The notes under the pieces are model-generated. The model made no database searches. It worked only from the letters and a program-made list of their open reading frames with translations, and was not told where the DNA came from. Of a DNA stretch of 64,000 bases, positions 16,542 through 25,866 are shown piece by piece. The stretch comes from Roseovarius sp. MMSF_3359. Lineage in GTDB: Bacteria > Pseudomonadota > Alphaproteobacteria > Rhodobacterales > Rhodobacteraceae. Location: positions 124,001 through 188,000 of the forward strand of contig NZ_JASHJC010000004.1 of the NCBI RefSeq assembly GCF_030733385.1, read 5' to 3'. The position numbers and the translations under genes are program-made. The stretch's first letter is position 1; the number at the start of each line of letters is the position of its first letter.

Positions 16542-16862
16542 TTAGCCGGTCACCTTGATCTTGCCCGTCACCTGAACACCGCTTTCGGCGGCCATGGTCT
16601 TGGCAATGACATTGGCATGCACCTTGGAAGTGGTGCCGAGTTTGAGGTCGTCGCATCGCAGGCTGCCGGTATGCTCGCCTTCGATCGTGATCGACTTGGC
16701 CGACAAATTGCCCTTGGTCGATCCGCCTTGCTGTACGAAAACGGCATCTGCGGTAATGTCGCCGGTTACTTTGCCGTTTATTTCTATGCCACCTTCACCG
16801 GAGCTTACGTTGCCGTCGATGATGAGGTCTTTTTCGATAATGGAATTTGCCACTTCAAACAT
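16542..16862 (-). CDS. Bactofilin (polymer-forming cytoskeletal protein)
   Basis: A 106-aa protein made almost entirely of short beta-helix rungs (DLIIDGNVSSGEGGIEINGKV, ITADAVFVQQGG, LSAKSITIEGEHTG), the DUF583/bactofilin pattern. Bactofilins self-assemble into filaments at the inner membrane and often organise peptidoglycan enzymes, in some species M23 peptidases. It is convergent with the murein hydrolase fusion across a 132-bp gap. A functional link with that locus is possible but the gene is not in the same operon. No M23 peptidase gene is adjacent. Confidence 0.88.
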   Translation of the reverse strand: MFEVANSIIEKDLIIDGNVSSGEGGIEINGKVTGDITADAVFVQQGGSTKGNLSAKSITIEGEHTGSLRCDDLKLGTTSKVHANVIAKTMAAESGVQVTGKIKVTG

Positions 16863-16990
16863 CTCTCCAGTAGCTCATGGAGATCATAGTCTGAACGCGG
16901 ACAGGGACCATGGCAACCGCTCGTTGTTTTTCGGCGGAAAATCGGCGGATGACCGACAATCGGCGTGATCGAACCCGCGCGGGGCCGCGA

Positions 16991-17653
16991 TCAGATCTGC
17001 ACGCCGGTGCCCTGCAACACGCCATGTTCCATCGCGTAACGGGTCAGCCCGGCAGTGGATGAGATCCCGAGCTTGCGCTTGATGTTCTTGCGGTGGGTTT
17101 CGACGGTGCGCACCGAGATATCCAACTCGCTCGCCACTTCCTTGTTCGATTTGCCCTGCGCCAGTTGCAAGAGGATCGTCTGTTCGCGATTGGTGAGCTG
17201 TTCGCGGTTCGTGCTGTCGAAAGGCTCCAGGGATCCGCGCGCACCGGTGCAGAGATACCGCTGCCCCTGCATCACCGCGTCGATGGCGCGCTTGATCTCA
17301 TCGGTGGGGACGTCCTTGAGGACATAGCCCATGGCACCGTGGCTCAGCGCGGAGGAGATGTATTCGGGGCTGTCATGCATGGAGAGGATCAGAATGCGCG
17401 TGTCCGGGCGGCGCTCCAGGATGATTTCCGTCGCGGTCAGGCCACCGATGCCCGGCATGTTGAGGTCGAGAAGGATCACATCCGGATCGAGTTGCTCAAC
17501 CTGGTCGATGATCTGCTGCCCGTCGCTCAGCGTGGCGATCACGGCCACATCATCATAGCTTTCGAGGATGGATTGAATGCCCTCGGCCACCATCGGGTGG
17601 TCATCGACGATCACGATGCGGGTGGGGGCGGGGGCGCGGTCAGGATCGGTCAT
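16991..17653 (-). CDS. NarL/FixJ-type response regulator
   Basis: 220 aa. The receiver domain (residues 10-130) has the acidic pair in IVDDHP, the phosphorylated Asp in DVILLDLNMPG and the Lys in VLKDVP. The LuxR-type helix-turn-helix follows (LTNREQTILLQLAQGKSNKEVASELDISVRTVETHRKNIKRKLG, here described in parts). The start overlaps the stop of the histidine kinase gene (ATGA at 17650-17653), so the two are a cognate pair. Both are divergent from a TRAP transporter, which is the obvious target. Confidence 0.93.
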   Translation of the reverse strand: MTDPDRAPAPTRIVIVDDHPMVAEGIQSILESYDDVAVIATLSDGQQIIDQVEQLDPDVILLDLNMPGIGGLTATEIILERRPDTRILILSMHDSPEYISSALSHGAMGYVLKDVPTDEIKRAIDAVMQGQRYLCTGARGSLEPFDSTNREQLTNREQTILLQLAQGKSNKEVASELDISVRTVETHRKNIKRKLGISSTAGLTRYAMEHGVLQGTGVQI

Positions 17654-19080
17654 GCGCTGGCCTTCTTTTCGGGTTCGGTGGATTTCTCGGGTGGCAACAG
17701 GTGGCTCAGTGGCACGGTCGCCTCGATGACGGTGCCGGTCTTGCTCGACAGAATGCGCAGGTTGCCTTCAAGCTGCTCTATCCGTTCCTGCATGTTGCGC
17801 AGGCCGAGGCCGGATGACGGCGTGCCATCCGCCTGGGAATGGTCCAGCCCGCAGCCGTTGTCGGCGATCCGCAAGGTGGCCCCGCGGGCATGGCCGCGCA
17901 CGTCGATGCTGAGCTTGGTGGCGCCCGCGTGGCGCTCGACATTGGTGAGCGCCTCCTGCGCCACGCGGTAAAGCGCGATCTTGGCATTGTCGTCGAGCCG
18001 GTTGCGGAACACGACAGTGTTAAACTCGGTCTCGATGCCCGTACGGGTGCCGAAATCCTCGGTCAGGGTCTTGAGCGCGGGGCCAAGGCCCAGATCGTCA
18101 AGTACGCCAGGGCGCAGATCGCGGCTGATCCGGCGGACCTCCTGAATGGCGCCGGATAGGTGGTCGATGCCATTATCCAGCGTCCCGGCGGCCCGGGTGG
18201 TATCGCCAGTCGAAAGCCGCCGCCGCGCGGTGTCGAGCGCGTATCGCACACCGACGAGGATTTGACTGATGCCGTCATGCAATTCCCGGGCCACGCGCCC
18301 GCGCTCCTCTTCCTGGGCGTCGAAAACCCGTTGGGTCAGCTTCTTGAGCTTGGCATCGGCGAGGCGGCGTTCGCGGATGGTGATGAAAAGGCCCGAGCCG
18401 AAGACGAGCAGCAGCGTGGCCAGCGTGATGGCCCCGATATAGAGAAACGTCTGTCGGATGCGGGTTTCGACCTCGGCGCGCGAGGCGGCGACCGTGGCCT
18501 TGACGTCATCGACGAAGACGCCGGTGCCCACGGCCCATCGCCAATCCTGCAGACCGATGACATATGCTACCATTCGGGCGGTCTCACCGGTGCTGGGCTT
18601 GACCGAGGTATAGCTGTGATAGCCACCGCCGGACCGGGCCAGCGCGATCAGCTTGTCGGTGATCGCGATGCCGTTGGGGTCGGTGAGACCGGTCCAGTTG
18701 CTGCCGATCAGGTGGGTCTGGCGTGGGCTGACCAAGTTGTTGCCCTCGTAGTCGTAGACAAAGAAATACCCGTCCTGCCCATAAAGCATCCCCGACAGGA
18801 TCTGCGTGATCATGAGTTTGGCCTTCTCGTCATTCGGCGCGGCGCGGCCATAGATGTTGATGAAGGCCGTGCGGGCGATCGACAGGTAATTCTTGAGCTC
18901 GTCCTTCTTGGCCGCGATGAGCTGCTCTTCGAGGTTGCGGATCTCGCGTTCGGCCAGTTGCCGCGATTGCAGCGTCACCAGCACCGAGATCACCACCGCC
19001 GCCAGAATGAGCGGCAGGGTGGCGGTCAGAAAGAGCTTTTGCCCGTAGTTTCGCCAAAGTTTGTCGCGTATCTGGCCCAT
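17650..19080 (-). CDS. Cache-domain sensor histidine kinase (HisKA_3 type)
   Basis: 476 aa. Transmembrane helices at about 15-37 and 211-236 flank a periplasmic single-Cache domain (GYFFVYDYEGNNLVSPR, WRWAVGTGVFVDD), a fold that binds small organic acids in related sensors. A HAMP-like linker follows, then the HisKA_3 H-box ELHDG with His268 and an ATP-binding domain (NGCGL, GLGLRNM). It overlaps the response regulator and faces the TRAP transporter across 225 bp. It probably senses that transporter's substrate outside the cell and induces uptake, as known for Cache kinase-TRAP pairs. Confidence 0.9.
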   Translation of the reverse strand: MGQIRDKLWRNYGQKLFLTATLPLILAAVVISVLVTLQSRQLAEREIRNLEEQLIAAKKDELKNYLSIARTAFINIYGRAAPNDEKAKLMITQILSGMLYGQDGYFFVYDYEGNNLVSPRQTHLIGSNWTGLTDPNGIAITDKLIALARSGGGYHSYTSVKPSTGETARMVAYVIGLQDWRWAVGTGVFVDDVKATVAASRAEVETRIRQTFLYIGAITLATLLLVFGSGLFITIRERRLADAKLKKLTQRVFDAQEEERGRVARELHDGISQILVGVRYALDTARRRLSTGDTTRAAGTLDNGIDHLSGAIQEVRRISRDLRPGVLDDLGLGPALKTLTEDFGTRTGIETEFNTVVFRNRLDDNAKIALYRVAQEALTNVERHAGATKLSIDVRGHARGATLRIADNGCGLDHSQADGTPSSGLGLRNMQERIEQLEGNLRILSSKTGTVIEATVPLSHLLPPEKSTEPEKKASA

Positions 19081-19096
19081 GGCGAATCGATACGTC

Positions 19097-19112
19097 GAAT
19101 CACCGGTGATTC
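19097..19112. promoter_or_regulatory. Perfect 16-bp palindrome between sensor kinase and TRAP operon
   Basis: GAATCACCGGTGATTC is exactly self-complementary and begins 17 bp upstream of the kinase start codon, in the divergent intergenic region with the TRAP binding-protein gene. It is a strong candidate operator, with the adjacent NarL-type regulator the first suspect. Direct binding is inference. Confidence 0.5.
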
Positions 19113-19305
19113 CCAGAGTTTGCGCCCGGATGGCGGCAAAATGACCGCAAACTGGTCAAATCTTGTTACCGGAGGCGGGTTTTCTACGCAGTACTCGGTA
19201 TTCCCAACCCATGGCCGCCACGCTAGGGTGCTGACACTTGCAACGATCCGCGTGCTGCCTCTTTGGGGAGCGGCGCGCATCAATCACTTTGGGAGGTACT
19301 TCTAT

Positions 19306-20388
19306 ATGGATCGTCGTTCTTTTCTGAAAAATTCGGCTCTGGGTGGCTCGGCTGCGGCGGCAACGGCGCTGGCGGCACCGGCATACGCGCAGGGCAACCG
19401 CACCCTGACCATGGTAACAAGCTGGGGCCGTGGTCTGGCGGGCGTTTTTGACGCCGCGCAGAAATGTGCTGACAACATCAACGCCATCACCGACGGCTCG
19501 CTGACCATCGACGTGAAAGCGGCTGGTGAACTTGTGGGTGCCTTCGAAGTGTTTGACGCGGTGTCCTCGGGGCAGGCGGACATGTACCACGCGGCGGACT
19601 ATTATTTCGTCAACCAGCACCCGGGCTTCGCTTTCTTCACCGGTGTGCCCTTTGGCATGACCGCGACCGAGCTGAACAACTGGTACTACCATGGCAATGG
19701 CCAGGCGATGCACGACAAGCTGGGCGAGATCTTTGGCCTGAAATCCTTCCTCGGCGGCAACACCGGCACCCAGGCGGGTGGCTGGTTCGCCAAGGAAATC
19801 AAGGGCCCCGAAGATTTCAACGGCCTCAAGTTCCGCATGCCCGGCCTCGGCGGCAAAGCGCTCGGCTACATGGGCGCCTCGGTGCAGAACCTGCCCGGCG
19901 CGGAAGTGTATCAGGCGCTGGCCTCCGGTGCGATTGATGGTACCGAGTGGATCGGCCCCTGGGCGGACGAGAAAGCCGGCTTCCAGGAAATCACCAAGTT
20001 CTACTACACCGCGGGCTTCCACGAGCCGTCGGCGGGTCTGTCGCTGGTGACAAACCGTGAAGTCTTCGAAAGCCTGACACCGGCACAGCAATCGGCAATC
20101 GAAATTGCCGCAGGCCATGCCAACGTCTGGAACCTCAGCCAGTTCCTGATGAACAACGGTGCGGCGCTTGAGCGTCTGAAGGCCGGTGGCGTCAACGTCC
20201 TCGAATTCCCGGCCAGCGTCTGGGATGCCATGGGCGGGGCCAGCCAGAAAGTCTATGACGAGTTCATGGGCGACGACCTCTTCAAGGAAATCTACGACGA
20301 CTACGTCGGCTCCATGAAGGCATCGTCGGGCTGGCTGACAAGCTCGATCAGCGCCTACCGCAACCAGCGCGACCGCGTTCTGGGCTAA
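19306..20388 (+). CDS. dctP: TRAP transporter substrate-binding protein, 2-oxo-acid (TakP-like) type
   Basis: 360 aa from ATG 19306 with GGGAGGT eight bases upstream. The open frame extends far upstream but runs antisense through the kinase and is spurious. A twin-arginine-like signal (MDRRSFLKNSALGG) ends near AYAQG. The mature protein has the DctP fold hallmarks (GELVGAFEVFDAVSSGQADM, LKFRMPGLGGKALGYMGASV, AIDGTEWIGPWADE). The last motif resembles the sodium and carboxylate site of TakP, suggesting pyruvate-like or other monocarboxylate substrates. Periplasmic receptor for the DctQ/DctM pair downstream. Confidence 0.9.
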   Translation: MDRRSFLKNSALGGSAAAATALAAPAYAQGNRTLTMVTSWGRGLAGVFDAAQKCADNINAITDGSLTIDVKAAGELVGAFEVFDAVSSGQADMYHAADYYFVNQHPGFAFFTGVPFGMTATELNNWYYHGNGQAMHDKLGEIFGLKSFLGGNTGTQAGGWFAKEIKGPEDFNGLKFRMPGLGGKALGYMGASVQNLPGAEVYQALASGAIDGTEWIGPWADEKAGFQEITKFYYTAGFHEPSAGLSLVTNREVFESLTPAQQSAIEIAAGHANVWNLSQFLMNNGAALERLKAGGVNVLEFPASVWDAMGGASQKVYDEFMGDDLFKEIYDDYVGSMKASSGWLTSSISAYRNQRDRVLG

Positions 20389-20408
20389 GGCCTTACGACC
20401 AAAAGACG

Positions 20409-20432
20409 GCGGGTTCCGGCAACGGGACCCGC
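20409..20432 (+). promoter_or_regulatory. Intercistronic stem-loop between dctP and dctQ
   Basis: GCGGGTTCC-GGCAAC-GGGACCCGC pairs over nine bases with one G-U, 20 bp after the dctP stop, and has no U-tract. Two GGCC-type mini-hairpins follow before dctQ. Such elements usually stabilise the upstream mRNA so the binding protein is made in excess over the membrane subunits. Confidence 0.5.
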
Positions 20433-20500
20433 GCAATGACTGAGGGGCCGCAAAGGCCAGGGATGACAGGCCGCAACAGGCCAAAAGGGGGCGGAGACCA

Positions 20501-21391
20501 ATGCTGGACGCAGTCGTCTGGTTCTTCCAGAACATCGCATTTGCCTTTTACAATTTCGGATACGCGATCACCCACCCGGCAAGCTGGCTGGACTGGTCCG
20601 ACAAAGAAGCGATCATGCGTTTCGTCTATTACGGCGGCTCGGTCGAGTTCTTCTTTGTCATCTTCACCTTCATCCTGATCATCGCGGGCATCGGCTTCTG
20701 GCGAAACGGTTTCATGTGGGGCACCGTGCGTGTCCTCGAAGGGTTTGCCAATACCGTGGGCCGCTTTTTTGCCTGGGCCGGGCTTCTGATGGTGCTGCAA
20801 CAGATCATCATCGTCTTTATCCAGCGCGTCTTTACCCGGCCGGACATCGTGCTGGGCTTCGGCATCCCGATGCAGTTCGACATCAGCTGGTGGGCCGAAG
20901 AATTGAAATTCTATAACGCGCTCGTGGTGTGCCTGTGCTGCACCTACACCTTCGTGCAGGGCGGTCACGTGCGCGTTGACCTGATCTATTCCGCCGTCAG
21001 CTTCCGCACCAAGCGGGTGATCGACATGCTGGGCAGCCTGGTCTTCATGATGCCGATGGCGATCCTGACCTGGATGTATGGCTGGTACTTCATGTGGCGG
21101 CACATGATCGTGCCGAACCCGTCGGCCAGCGACACGCTGGAGAGGCTGGTGCTGAAATCACGCGCCTTGCGCTGGAACCTGGAAACCATCGGCTTCAGCC
21201 CCAACGGGTTCAACGCCTACTTCCTGTTCAAAATCCTTCTGGTCGCCTTCGCGGGCATGGTCTTCATCCACGCGATCGCCTTCTTCCTCCGCTCGTATCT
21301 CGAGTGGAAAGAGGGACCGGAAAGCGAAGGAAAATACCTCGACAAGGATAGTCTTGGCGAGGGCGAAGAAGCCTACGAAGGCACGCACTAA
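20501..21391 (+). CDS. dctQ: TRAP transporter small permease subunit, enlarged
   Basis: 296 aa, about 100 residues longer than a typical DctQ. Four or more transmembrane helices are visible (EFFFVIFTFILIIAGIGFW, FFAWAGLLMVLQQIIIVFI, ALVVCLCCTYTFVQGGHVRVD, VIDMLGSLVFMMPMAILTW, ILLVAFAGMVFIHAIAFFL). The QGGHVRVDL element is the conserved DctQ motif. The C-terminal tail is acidic. A GGGGGCGGAGACC site precedes the ATG. It lies 14 bp before dctM in the TRAP operon. Confidence 0.88.
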   Translation: MLDAVVWFFQNIAFAFYNFGYAITHPASWLDWSDKEAIMRFVYYGGSVEFFFVIFTFILIIAGIGFWRNGFMWGTVRVLEGFANTVGRFFAWAGLLMVLQQIIIVFIQRVFTRPDIVLGFGIPMQFDISWWAEELKFYNALVVCLCCTYTFVQGGHVRVDLIYSAVSFRTKRVIDMLGSLVFMMPMAILTWMYGWYFMWRHMIVPNPSASDTLERLVLKSRALRWNLETIGFSPNGFNAYFLFKILLVAFAGMVFIHAIAFFLRSYLEWKEGPESEGKYLDKDSLGEGEEAYEGTH

Positions 21392-21405
21392 GGGGACTAT
21401 GAGAT

Positions 21406-23760
21406 ATGTTATTTGGACTTGATGGCGTCGAAATCGGCCTGATCATCGTCTTTCTCTGCCTCTTTGGCGGGATTCTGTCCGGGTTTCCGGTGGCCTTTGC
21501 CATCGGTGGTGCCGGGATCATTTCATTCGCGATCATCGCCGCGCTCGACAGTGCGGGGCTCTTGATCCACCAGGCGATCGACACCGGCAGCGATGCGTTC
21601 CGCGCGGTCGTGGCCAGCGGCGTGAAGGCCGAAACCATATCGGTCTTCCGATATCCCGACCTGCCCCGGATCGAACAGCCGGTCTTTATCCAGGGCTGGG
21701 AAACCGCGCTTGACCGCAACGTGTCCTTCATCGTCAACCGCATGAACGAACGGGTCCTCGCGGGGCAATCCATCGAAACCCTGCTGGCGGTTCTGATGTT
21801 CGTCCTGATGGGCATCACGTTGGAGCGGTCCAAGATCGCCAACGACCTCCTGACCACAATGGCGCGTGTCTTTGGCCCGCTGCCGGGCGGTCTAGCCGTG
21901 TCGGTTGTGGTCGTGGGTGCATTCCTCGCGGCGTCGACCGGCATCGTTGGCGCGACCGTGGTGACCATGGGCCTCCTGAGCCTGCCCACCATGTTGCGCA
22001 ACAATTATTCGCCCGAGATTGCGACCGGTGTGATCGCCGCGTCGGGCACATTGGGGCAGATCATTCCGCCCTCCATCGTGATCGTCCTTCTGGGGACGCT
22101 GGCGGGGGATCTCTATTCCGTCGCGCAGGAAAACCGCGCACTGGTTGCGGGCTGTACCGACGCGCTCACCTATCTGGGCGAGCCGGCGGTTGTCTCCGTG
22201 GGCACGCTCTTCCAGGCGGCGCTGCTGCCCGGGATCATGCTGGCGCTGCTCTATGCGCTCTATGCCTTCGGCTACGCGCTCTTCAACCCGTCCAAGGCAC
22301 CCGCTGTCGAGATGGGGTCGAGCAATAACGAGGTTGTCACCCGTGGCGAGGCGCTGACCTGGTATCTGGGTGTGCCGCTGGCGATGATCCTCGGTGTCAT
22401 CATGCTGTCCTCCGCCGGTGTCGTCGGCTCGCAGAGCCTGATCGTCGACAGCTATTCGGAGCGCGGTGAGGCGGCATCGCTGCGCACCAATGTCAGCCCC
22501 GATTGCCAAGCCTCGATGATCGAACTGCACGGGCAGGAAGCCTGGGACAAGGCCGTGGCGGAACAGACCGCGATTAACGATGCGGGTGGCTCGCAGGCCA
22601 GCGTCAAGCTGACCGAAGAAGAGATCGCCGAAGCTGTCATCGCGAAAGAGGCCGCCGCCGCGCCCATCGGCACCGGTGTCGCGGTCATCTTCCTGCTGCT
22701 TGGCTTGATCCTTGCGGTCGCGCGGGGTGTCAGCCCCTCGTCAACACCTGCGCCTCTGCTGATCGGTGGGCTTGGGATCGTGCTGGGGCTTCTGGTGGAT
22801 ATCCTGCTGATCGCGCCTTCGACCAGCCCGGGGCTCAGCATCATCCTGCTCGCAATCCCGCTGGCAATGGCGCTTTACGGCTGCGCCCACGGGGCAGGGC
22901 GGCTGGCGCAGAATGAGCTGATCCGCGTCGTCTTCCCGCCGCTCGTCCTGATCGTCGCGGTGCTGGGCTCGATCCTGGGCGGCATCACCAACCCCACACC
23001 CGCGGCAGCACTTGGCGCGGGCGGGGCGATCATGCTCGCCGCCTATCGCAAGCTGCGCGATGACGAACGCTCGGGCAAGGTCATCATCTACGCCACCTTC
23101 GCGATTATCGTCGCCATCCTGATGGGGGTGAATTTCGATCTGCGGATCAACGTGGCGGACGTCACCGTCGAGACCTGGATCGCCTTTGCCGTGGCCAAGG
23201 CCGCCTATCTCTTCGCGCTTTTCGGCCTCCTGTTCTCGTGCTGGGTGCTTTTCACCGGTGGCGTGCTCTCGCCCATCGTGCGCGAAACCGCCAAGGTCAC
23301 GTCGATGGTCTTCACCATCCTCATTGGCTCGCAGCTTCTGAACCTGGTGGTGATCTCCTTCGGCGGTGAGCATTACATTCAACAATTCCTCAAGAGCTTC
23401 GACAGCGAGTTCAAGGTCTTCCTGATCGTAATGCTGGTGCTCTTCGTGCTGGGTTTCGTGCTCGATTTCCTCGAAATCATCTACATCGTCATCCCCATCG
23501 TCGGCCCCGTCATCTATGGCGGCACGTTCGACCCGAAATGGGTGACGATCATGATTGCGGTGAACCTGCAGACCTCGTTCCTCACGCCGCCATTCGGCTT
23601 CGCACTCTTCTATTTACGGGGGGTCGCGCCAAAGGAAGTGACCACGGGCCATATCTATCGCGGGGTCTTCCCTTTTGTGCTGATCCAGGTGGTGGGGCTT
23701 GCGATCCTGTGGTTCTTCCCGGCGATCGTGACCATCGTGCCGAACCTGATCCCGAATTGA
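21406..23760 (+). CDS. dctM: TRAP transporter large permease subunit, greatly enlarged
   Basis: 784 aa, nearly twice the usual length of about 430. The DctM core is recognisable at both ends: GGILSGFPVAFAIGGAGI at the N-terminus, the segment LSLPTMLRNNYSPEIATGVI, and a C-terminal block with QTSFLTPPFGFALFYLRGVAP. Extra material includes a hydrophilic insert at about residues 46-118 and a charged segment at about 345-418 followed by additional hydrophobic helices. Extended DctM proteins of this kind are seen in roseobacter TRAP systems. It forms the sodium-coupled channel with DctQ. A strong terminator ends the operon. Confidence 0.9.
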   Translation: MLFGLDGVEIGLIIVFLCLFGGILSGFPVAFAIGGAGIISFAIIAALDSAGLLIHQAIDTGSDAFRAVVASGVKAETISVFRYPDLPRIEQPVFIQGWETALDRNVSFIVNRMNERVLAGQSIETLLAVLMFVLMGITLERSKIANDLLTTMARVFGPLPGGLAVSVVVVGAFLAASTGIVGATVVTMGLLSLPTMLRNNYSPEIATGVIAASGTLGQIIPPSIVIVLLGTLAGDLYSVAQENRALVAGCTDALTYLGEPAVVSVGTLFQAALLPGIMLALLYALYAFGYALFNPSKAPAVEMGSSNNEVVTRGEALTWYLGVPLAMILGVIMLSSAGVVGSQSLIVDSYSERGEAASLRTNVSPDCQASMIELHGQEAWDKAVAEQTAINDAGGSQASVKLTEEEIAEAVIAKEAAAAPIGTGVAVIFLLLGLILAVARGVSPSSTPAPLLIGGLGIVLGLLVDILLIAPSTSPGLSIILLAIPLAMALYGCAHGAGRLAQNELIRVVFPPLVLIVAVLGSILGGITNPTPAAALGAGGAIMLAAYRKLRDDERSGKVIIYATFAIIVAILMGVNFDLRINVADVTVETWIAFAVAKAAYLFALFGLLFSCWVLFTGGVLSPIVRETAKVTSMVFTILIGSQLLNLVVISFGGEHYIQQFLKSFDSEFKVFLIVMLVLFVLGFVLDFLEIIYIVIPIVGPVIYGGTFDPKWVTIMIAVNLQTSFLTPPFGFALFYLRGVAPKEVTTGHIYRGVFPFVLIQVVGLAILWFFPAIVTIVPNLIPN

Positions 23761-23783
23761 TCGGGCCACGGCTCAGAACAAAC

Positions 23784-23810
23784 AAAGGGCGCCTTGCGGG
23801 GCGCCCTTTT
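23784..23810 (+). terminator. Intrinsic terminator of the TRAP operon
   Basis: A perfect 10-bp stem AAAGGGCGCC / GGCGCCCTTT with loop TTGCGG, running into a T tract, begins 24 bp after the dctM stop. Confidence 0.9.
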
Positions 23811-23896
23811 GCGTTGCGGCCCATTGACGTTTCACGCCGCGCTGAATACGCGGAAAGGGCAGGGTGCAAGGCCCTTCGGCAAGGGCAAGGCAACAC

Positions 23897-24952
23897 ATGC
23901 TGCTGAGGCATTACGGCGATACGGATTTCATCACAGGGCTGAGGGCGATTGCCGCGCTGATGGTCGTGGCCGTCCACACCCGTGCCTTCGACGGGTTCGG
24001 CCCCATCGGCGAGACCGCCAGTGACAATGGCAAATACGGGGTGCAGATCTTCTTTGTGATCTCGGGCTATACGATTGCCGCAACCTACCTCAAGGCGGGG
24101 CGCTTCGGCCCGTATTTCATCCGCCGCCTGATGCGGATCGCGCCGCTCTACTACATTGCCGTGCTGGTGTTCTTCGGCCTCATTGCAAGCGGCGCCATGG
24201 TCGCCCCCTATTTCATGCAGCTCTATGGCAGCGAGGCGGATGCCTATAACCTGCTGATGCACCTGAGCTTTCTCAGCGCCTGGGATGCCCGCATCGCCAA
24301 TTCCCTGATCGGGGTGGAATGGACGATCCCGGTCGAGATCTTCTGGTACGCGGCGTTGCCGTTCCTGCTGGCCTGGCGCAGCACGCCGCGCAGCTTCGCC
24401 ATGATGTTCTTCGGCTTGCTGATCCTGTCGGGCCTGACGCGGGCAGCGGGGGAATTGTGGTTGCCGAAACACGCGGCGCATTTCATGCCCACCACCTATG
24501 GCGCCTATTTCTTCCTCGGCGCGTGGTGCCACCACATGCGCGCGCAGATGACAGACACGCCGGGCTTCGCCGCGCATCGCTGGCTTCTTGCCGGGTATGT
24601 GGTCTTTGCCCTGGCTTTGTTGACCAAGACCGGCATGTCTGCGGCTCTGATGGCGGTTGCCACGGCCCTTATCATCGTCAGTTACCGGGTGCGCCCGGAT
24701 GGCGTGCAGCTTCTGCGCTCGCGCCCCTTCATGCTCGTCGGTTCGATCAGCTACAGCATCTACCTTTGGCACCTGCTGGTGGTCTATCTCTGCGTGCGGA
24801 TCATGGGGGGTACCTACGCGGCGCTACCGGATCTGGCCAAGTTCCTGTTGGTCTCCGGCGCGACAATTGCCCTCTCGGTCGTCACATACCGGCTGATCGA
24901 ACGGCCAACCAATGCCCTGGGGCGTCGTCTGTCAGATAGGATGACGGTCTAG
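23897..24952 (+). CDS. Membrane acyltransferase, acyltransferase-3 family
   Basis: 351 aa from ATG 23897, preceded by AAGG. The upstream in-frame ATG at 23864 overlaps repetitive sequence and is less likely. About ten transmembrane segments are visible. Family hallmarks are [21 protein letters not shown] (the conserved RxxAxxxVxxxH active-site region), [22 protein letters not shown] and the late [10 protein letters not shown]. These enzymes transfer acyl groups to sugars, lipids or exported polysaccharides, and the acceptor here is unknown. It is convergent with bpt, and the two stops overlap by 4 bp. Confidence 0.85.
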   Translation: MLLRHYGDTDFITGLRAIAALMVVAVHTRAFDGFGPIGETASDNGKYGVQIFFVISGYTIAATYLKAGRFGPYFIRRLMRIAPLYYIAVLVFFGLIASGAMVAPYFMQLYGSEADAYNLLMHLSFLSAWDARIANSLIGVEWTIPVEIFWYAALPFLLAWRSTPRSFAMMFFGLLILSGLTRAAGELWLPKHAAHFMPTTYGAYFFLGAWCHHMRAQMTDTPGFAAHRWLLAGYVVFALALLTKTGMSAALMAVATALIIVSYRVRPDGVQLLRSRPFMLVGSISYSIYLWHLLVVYLCVRIMGGTYAALPDLAKFLLVSGATIALSVVTYRLIERPTNALGRRLSDRMTV

Positions 24953-25776
24953 CGGCTCGGGCGCAGGGGGCGGCCATCGGGCAGGGAGATATCGGCCACC
25001 TGCTCGGCAATCGGATCGTTGCTGAGCGGATGGCGCCGCGCGTCGTAATCCGCCGGGTCGCGCATCGGCTCCCAATCACCGTTCACATAGACCTCAAGCC
25101 CGGAAAACCCGGCCTTGTAGCCCATCTTGGCGCTGCCGGGCACCCAATAGCCGAGGTAGACATGGGGCAGGCCAGCTTCGCGCGCGATGCGGATATGATC
25201 GAGGATGATATAGGTGCCGATACTGTCCTTGGGACGGTCCGGCGTGAAGAACGAATAGACCATGCTCACCCCGTCATCGAGCACATCGGTCAGGCAGACG
25301 GCGGCCAATTCGCCCGTCTCCCGGTCGGTATATTCGACCACCCGGGTGCGAATGGGTGTCTCTTCGACCATGGCGGCGAATTCGAAGGCGTCCATATCGG
25401 CCATGCCGCCGCTGGCATGACGGCTTTCCAGGTAGGTGCGGAAGAGGTCATATTGCTCGTCCGTGGCCCAGGGAGACGTAGCACGCCGCTCAAGCCCTTC
25501 GTTGCGCTTCAACGTGCGCTTCTGGCTCTTCGACATGGTGAAATCTTCGACGGAAATCCGCGCTGAAAGGCAGGCCGCACAATCGGCGCAGGAGGGCCGG
25601 TAAAGCACGTTCTGCGAGCGCCGGAAGCCCTGCTTTGAGAGGCCGTCATTCAACCGCTGCGCACCTTCGCCCTGCAACGCCGTGAACAACTTCCGTTCCA
25701 TCCGGTCCTCAAGATAAGGACAGGGCTGCGGAGCCGTCACATAGAACTGGGGCGCAATGGGAAGTGTGTGGCGCAT
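24949..25776 (-). CDS. bpt: Aspartate/glutamate leucyltransferase (N-end rule)
   Basis: 275 aa, typical length for the alphaproteobacterial Bpt/Ate family. It attaches leucine (or arginine in eukaryotic relatives) from tRNA to proteins with N-terminal Asp or Glu, marking them for ClpAP. The N-terminal cysteine motif CPYL...[11 protein letters not shown] and the C-terminal GNAT-like core ([34 protein letters not shown]) are intact. Single gene with its own upstream region, and its 3' end overlaps the convergent acyltransferase. Confidence 0.93.
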   Translation of the reverse strand: MRHTLPIAPQFYVTAPQPCPYLEDRMERKLFTALQGEGAQRLNDGLSKQGFRRSQNVLYRPSCADCAACLSARISVEDFTMSKSQKRTLKRNEGLERRATSPWATDEQYDLFRTYLESRHASGGMADMDAFEFAAMVEETPIRTRVVEYTDRETGELAAVCLTDVLDDGVSMVYSFFTPDRPKDSIGTYIILDHIRIAREAGLPHVYLGYWVPGSAKMGYKAGFSGLEVYVNGDWEPMRDPADYDARRHPLSNDPIAEQVADISLPDGRPLRPSR

Positions 25777-25866
25777 CTCAACCGGTTACTTGTCGTAAGG
25801 GTACGATAACAACAACCCGGTAACACGCCAAGACTTTATGAAAATTGCGATTAACCGGTGGTGGGG

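Noticed and set aside
18160..19305. Long upstream extension of the TRAP binding protein
   Set aside because: It is antisense to the histidine kinase. The twin-arginine signal peptide and GGGAGGT site fix the start at 19306.
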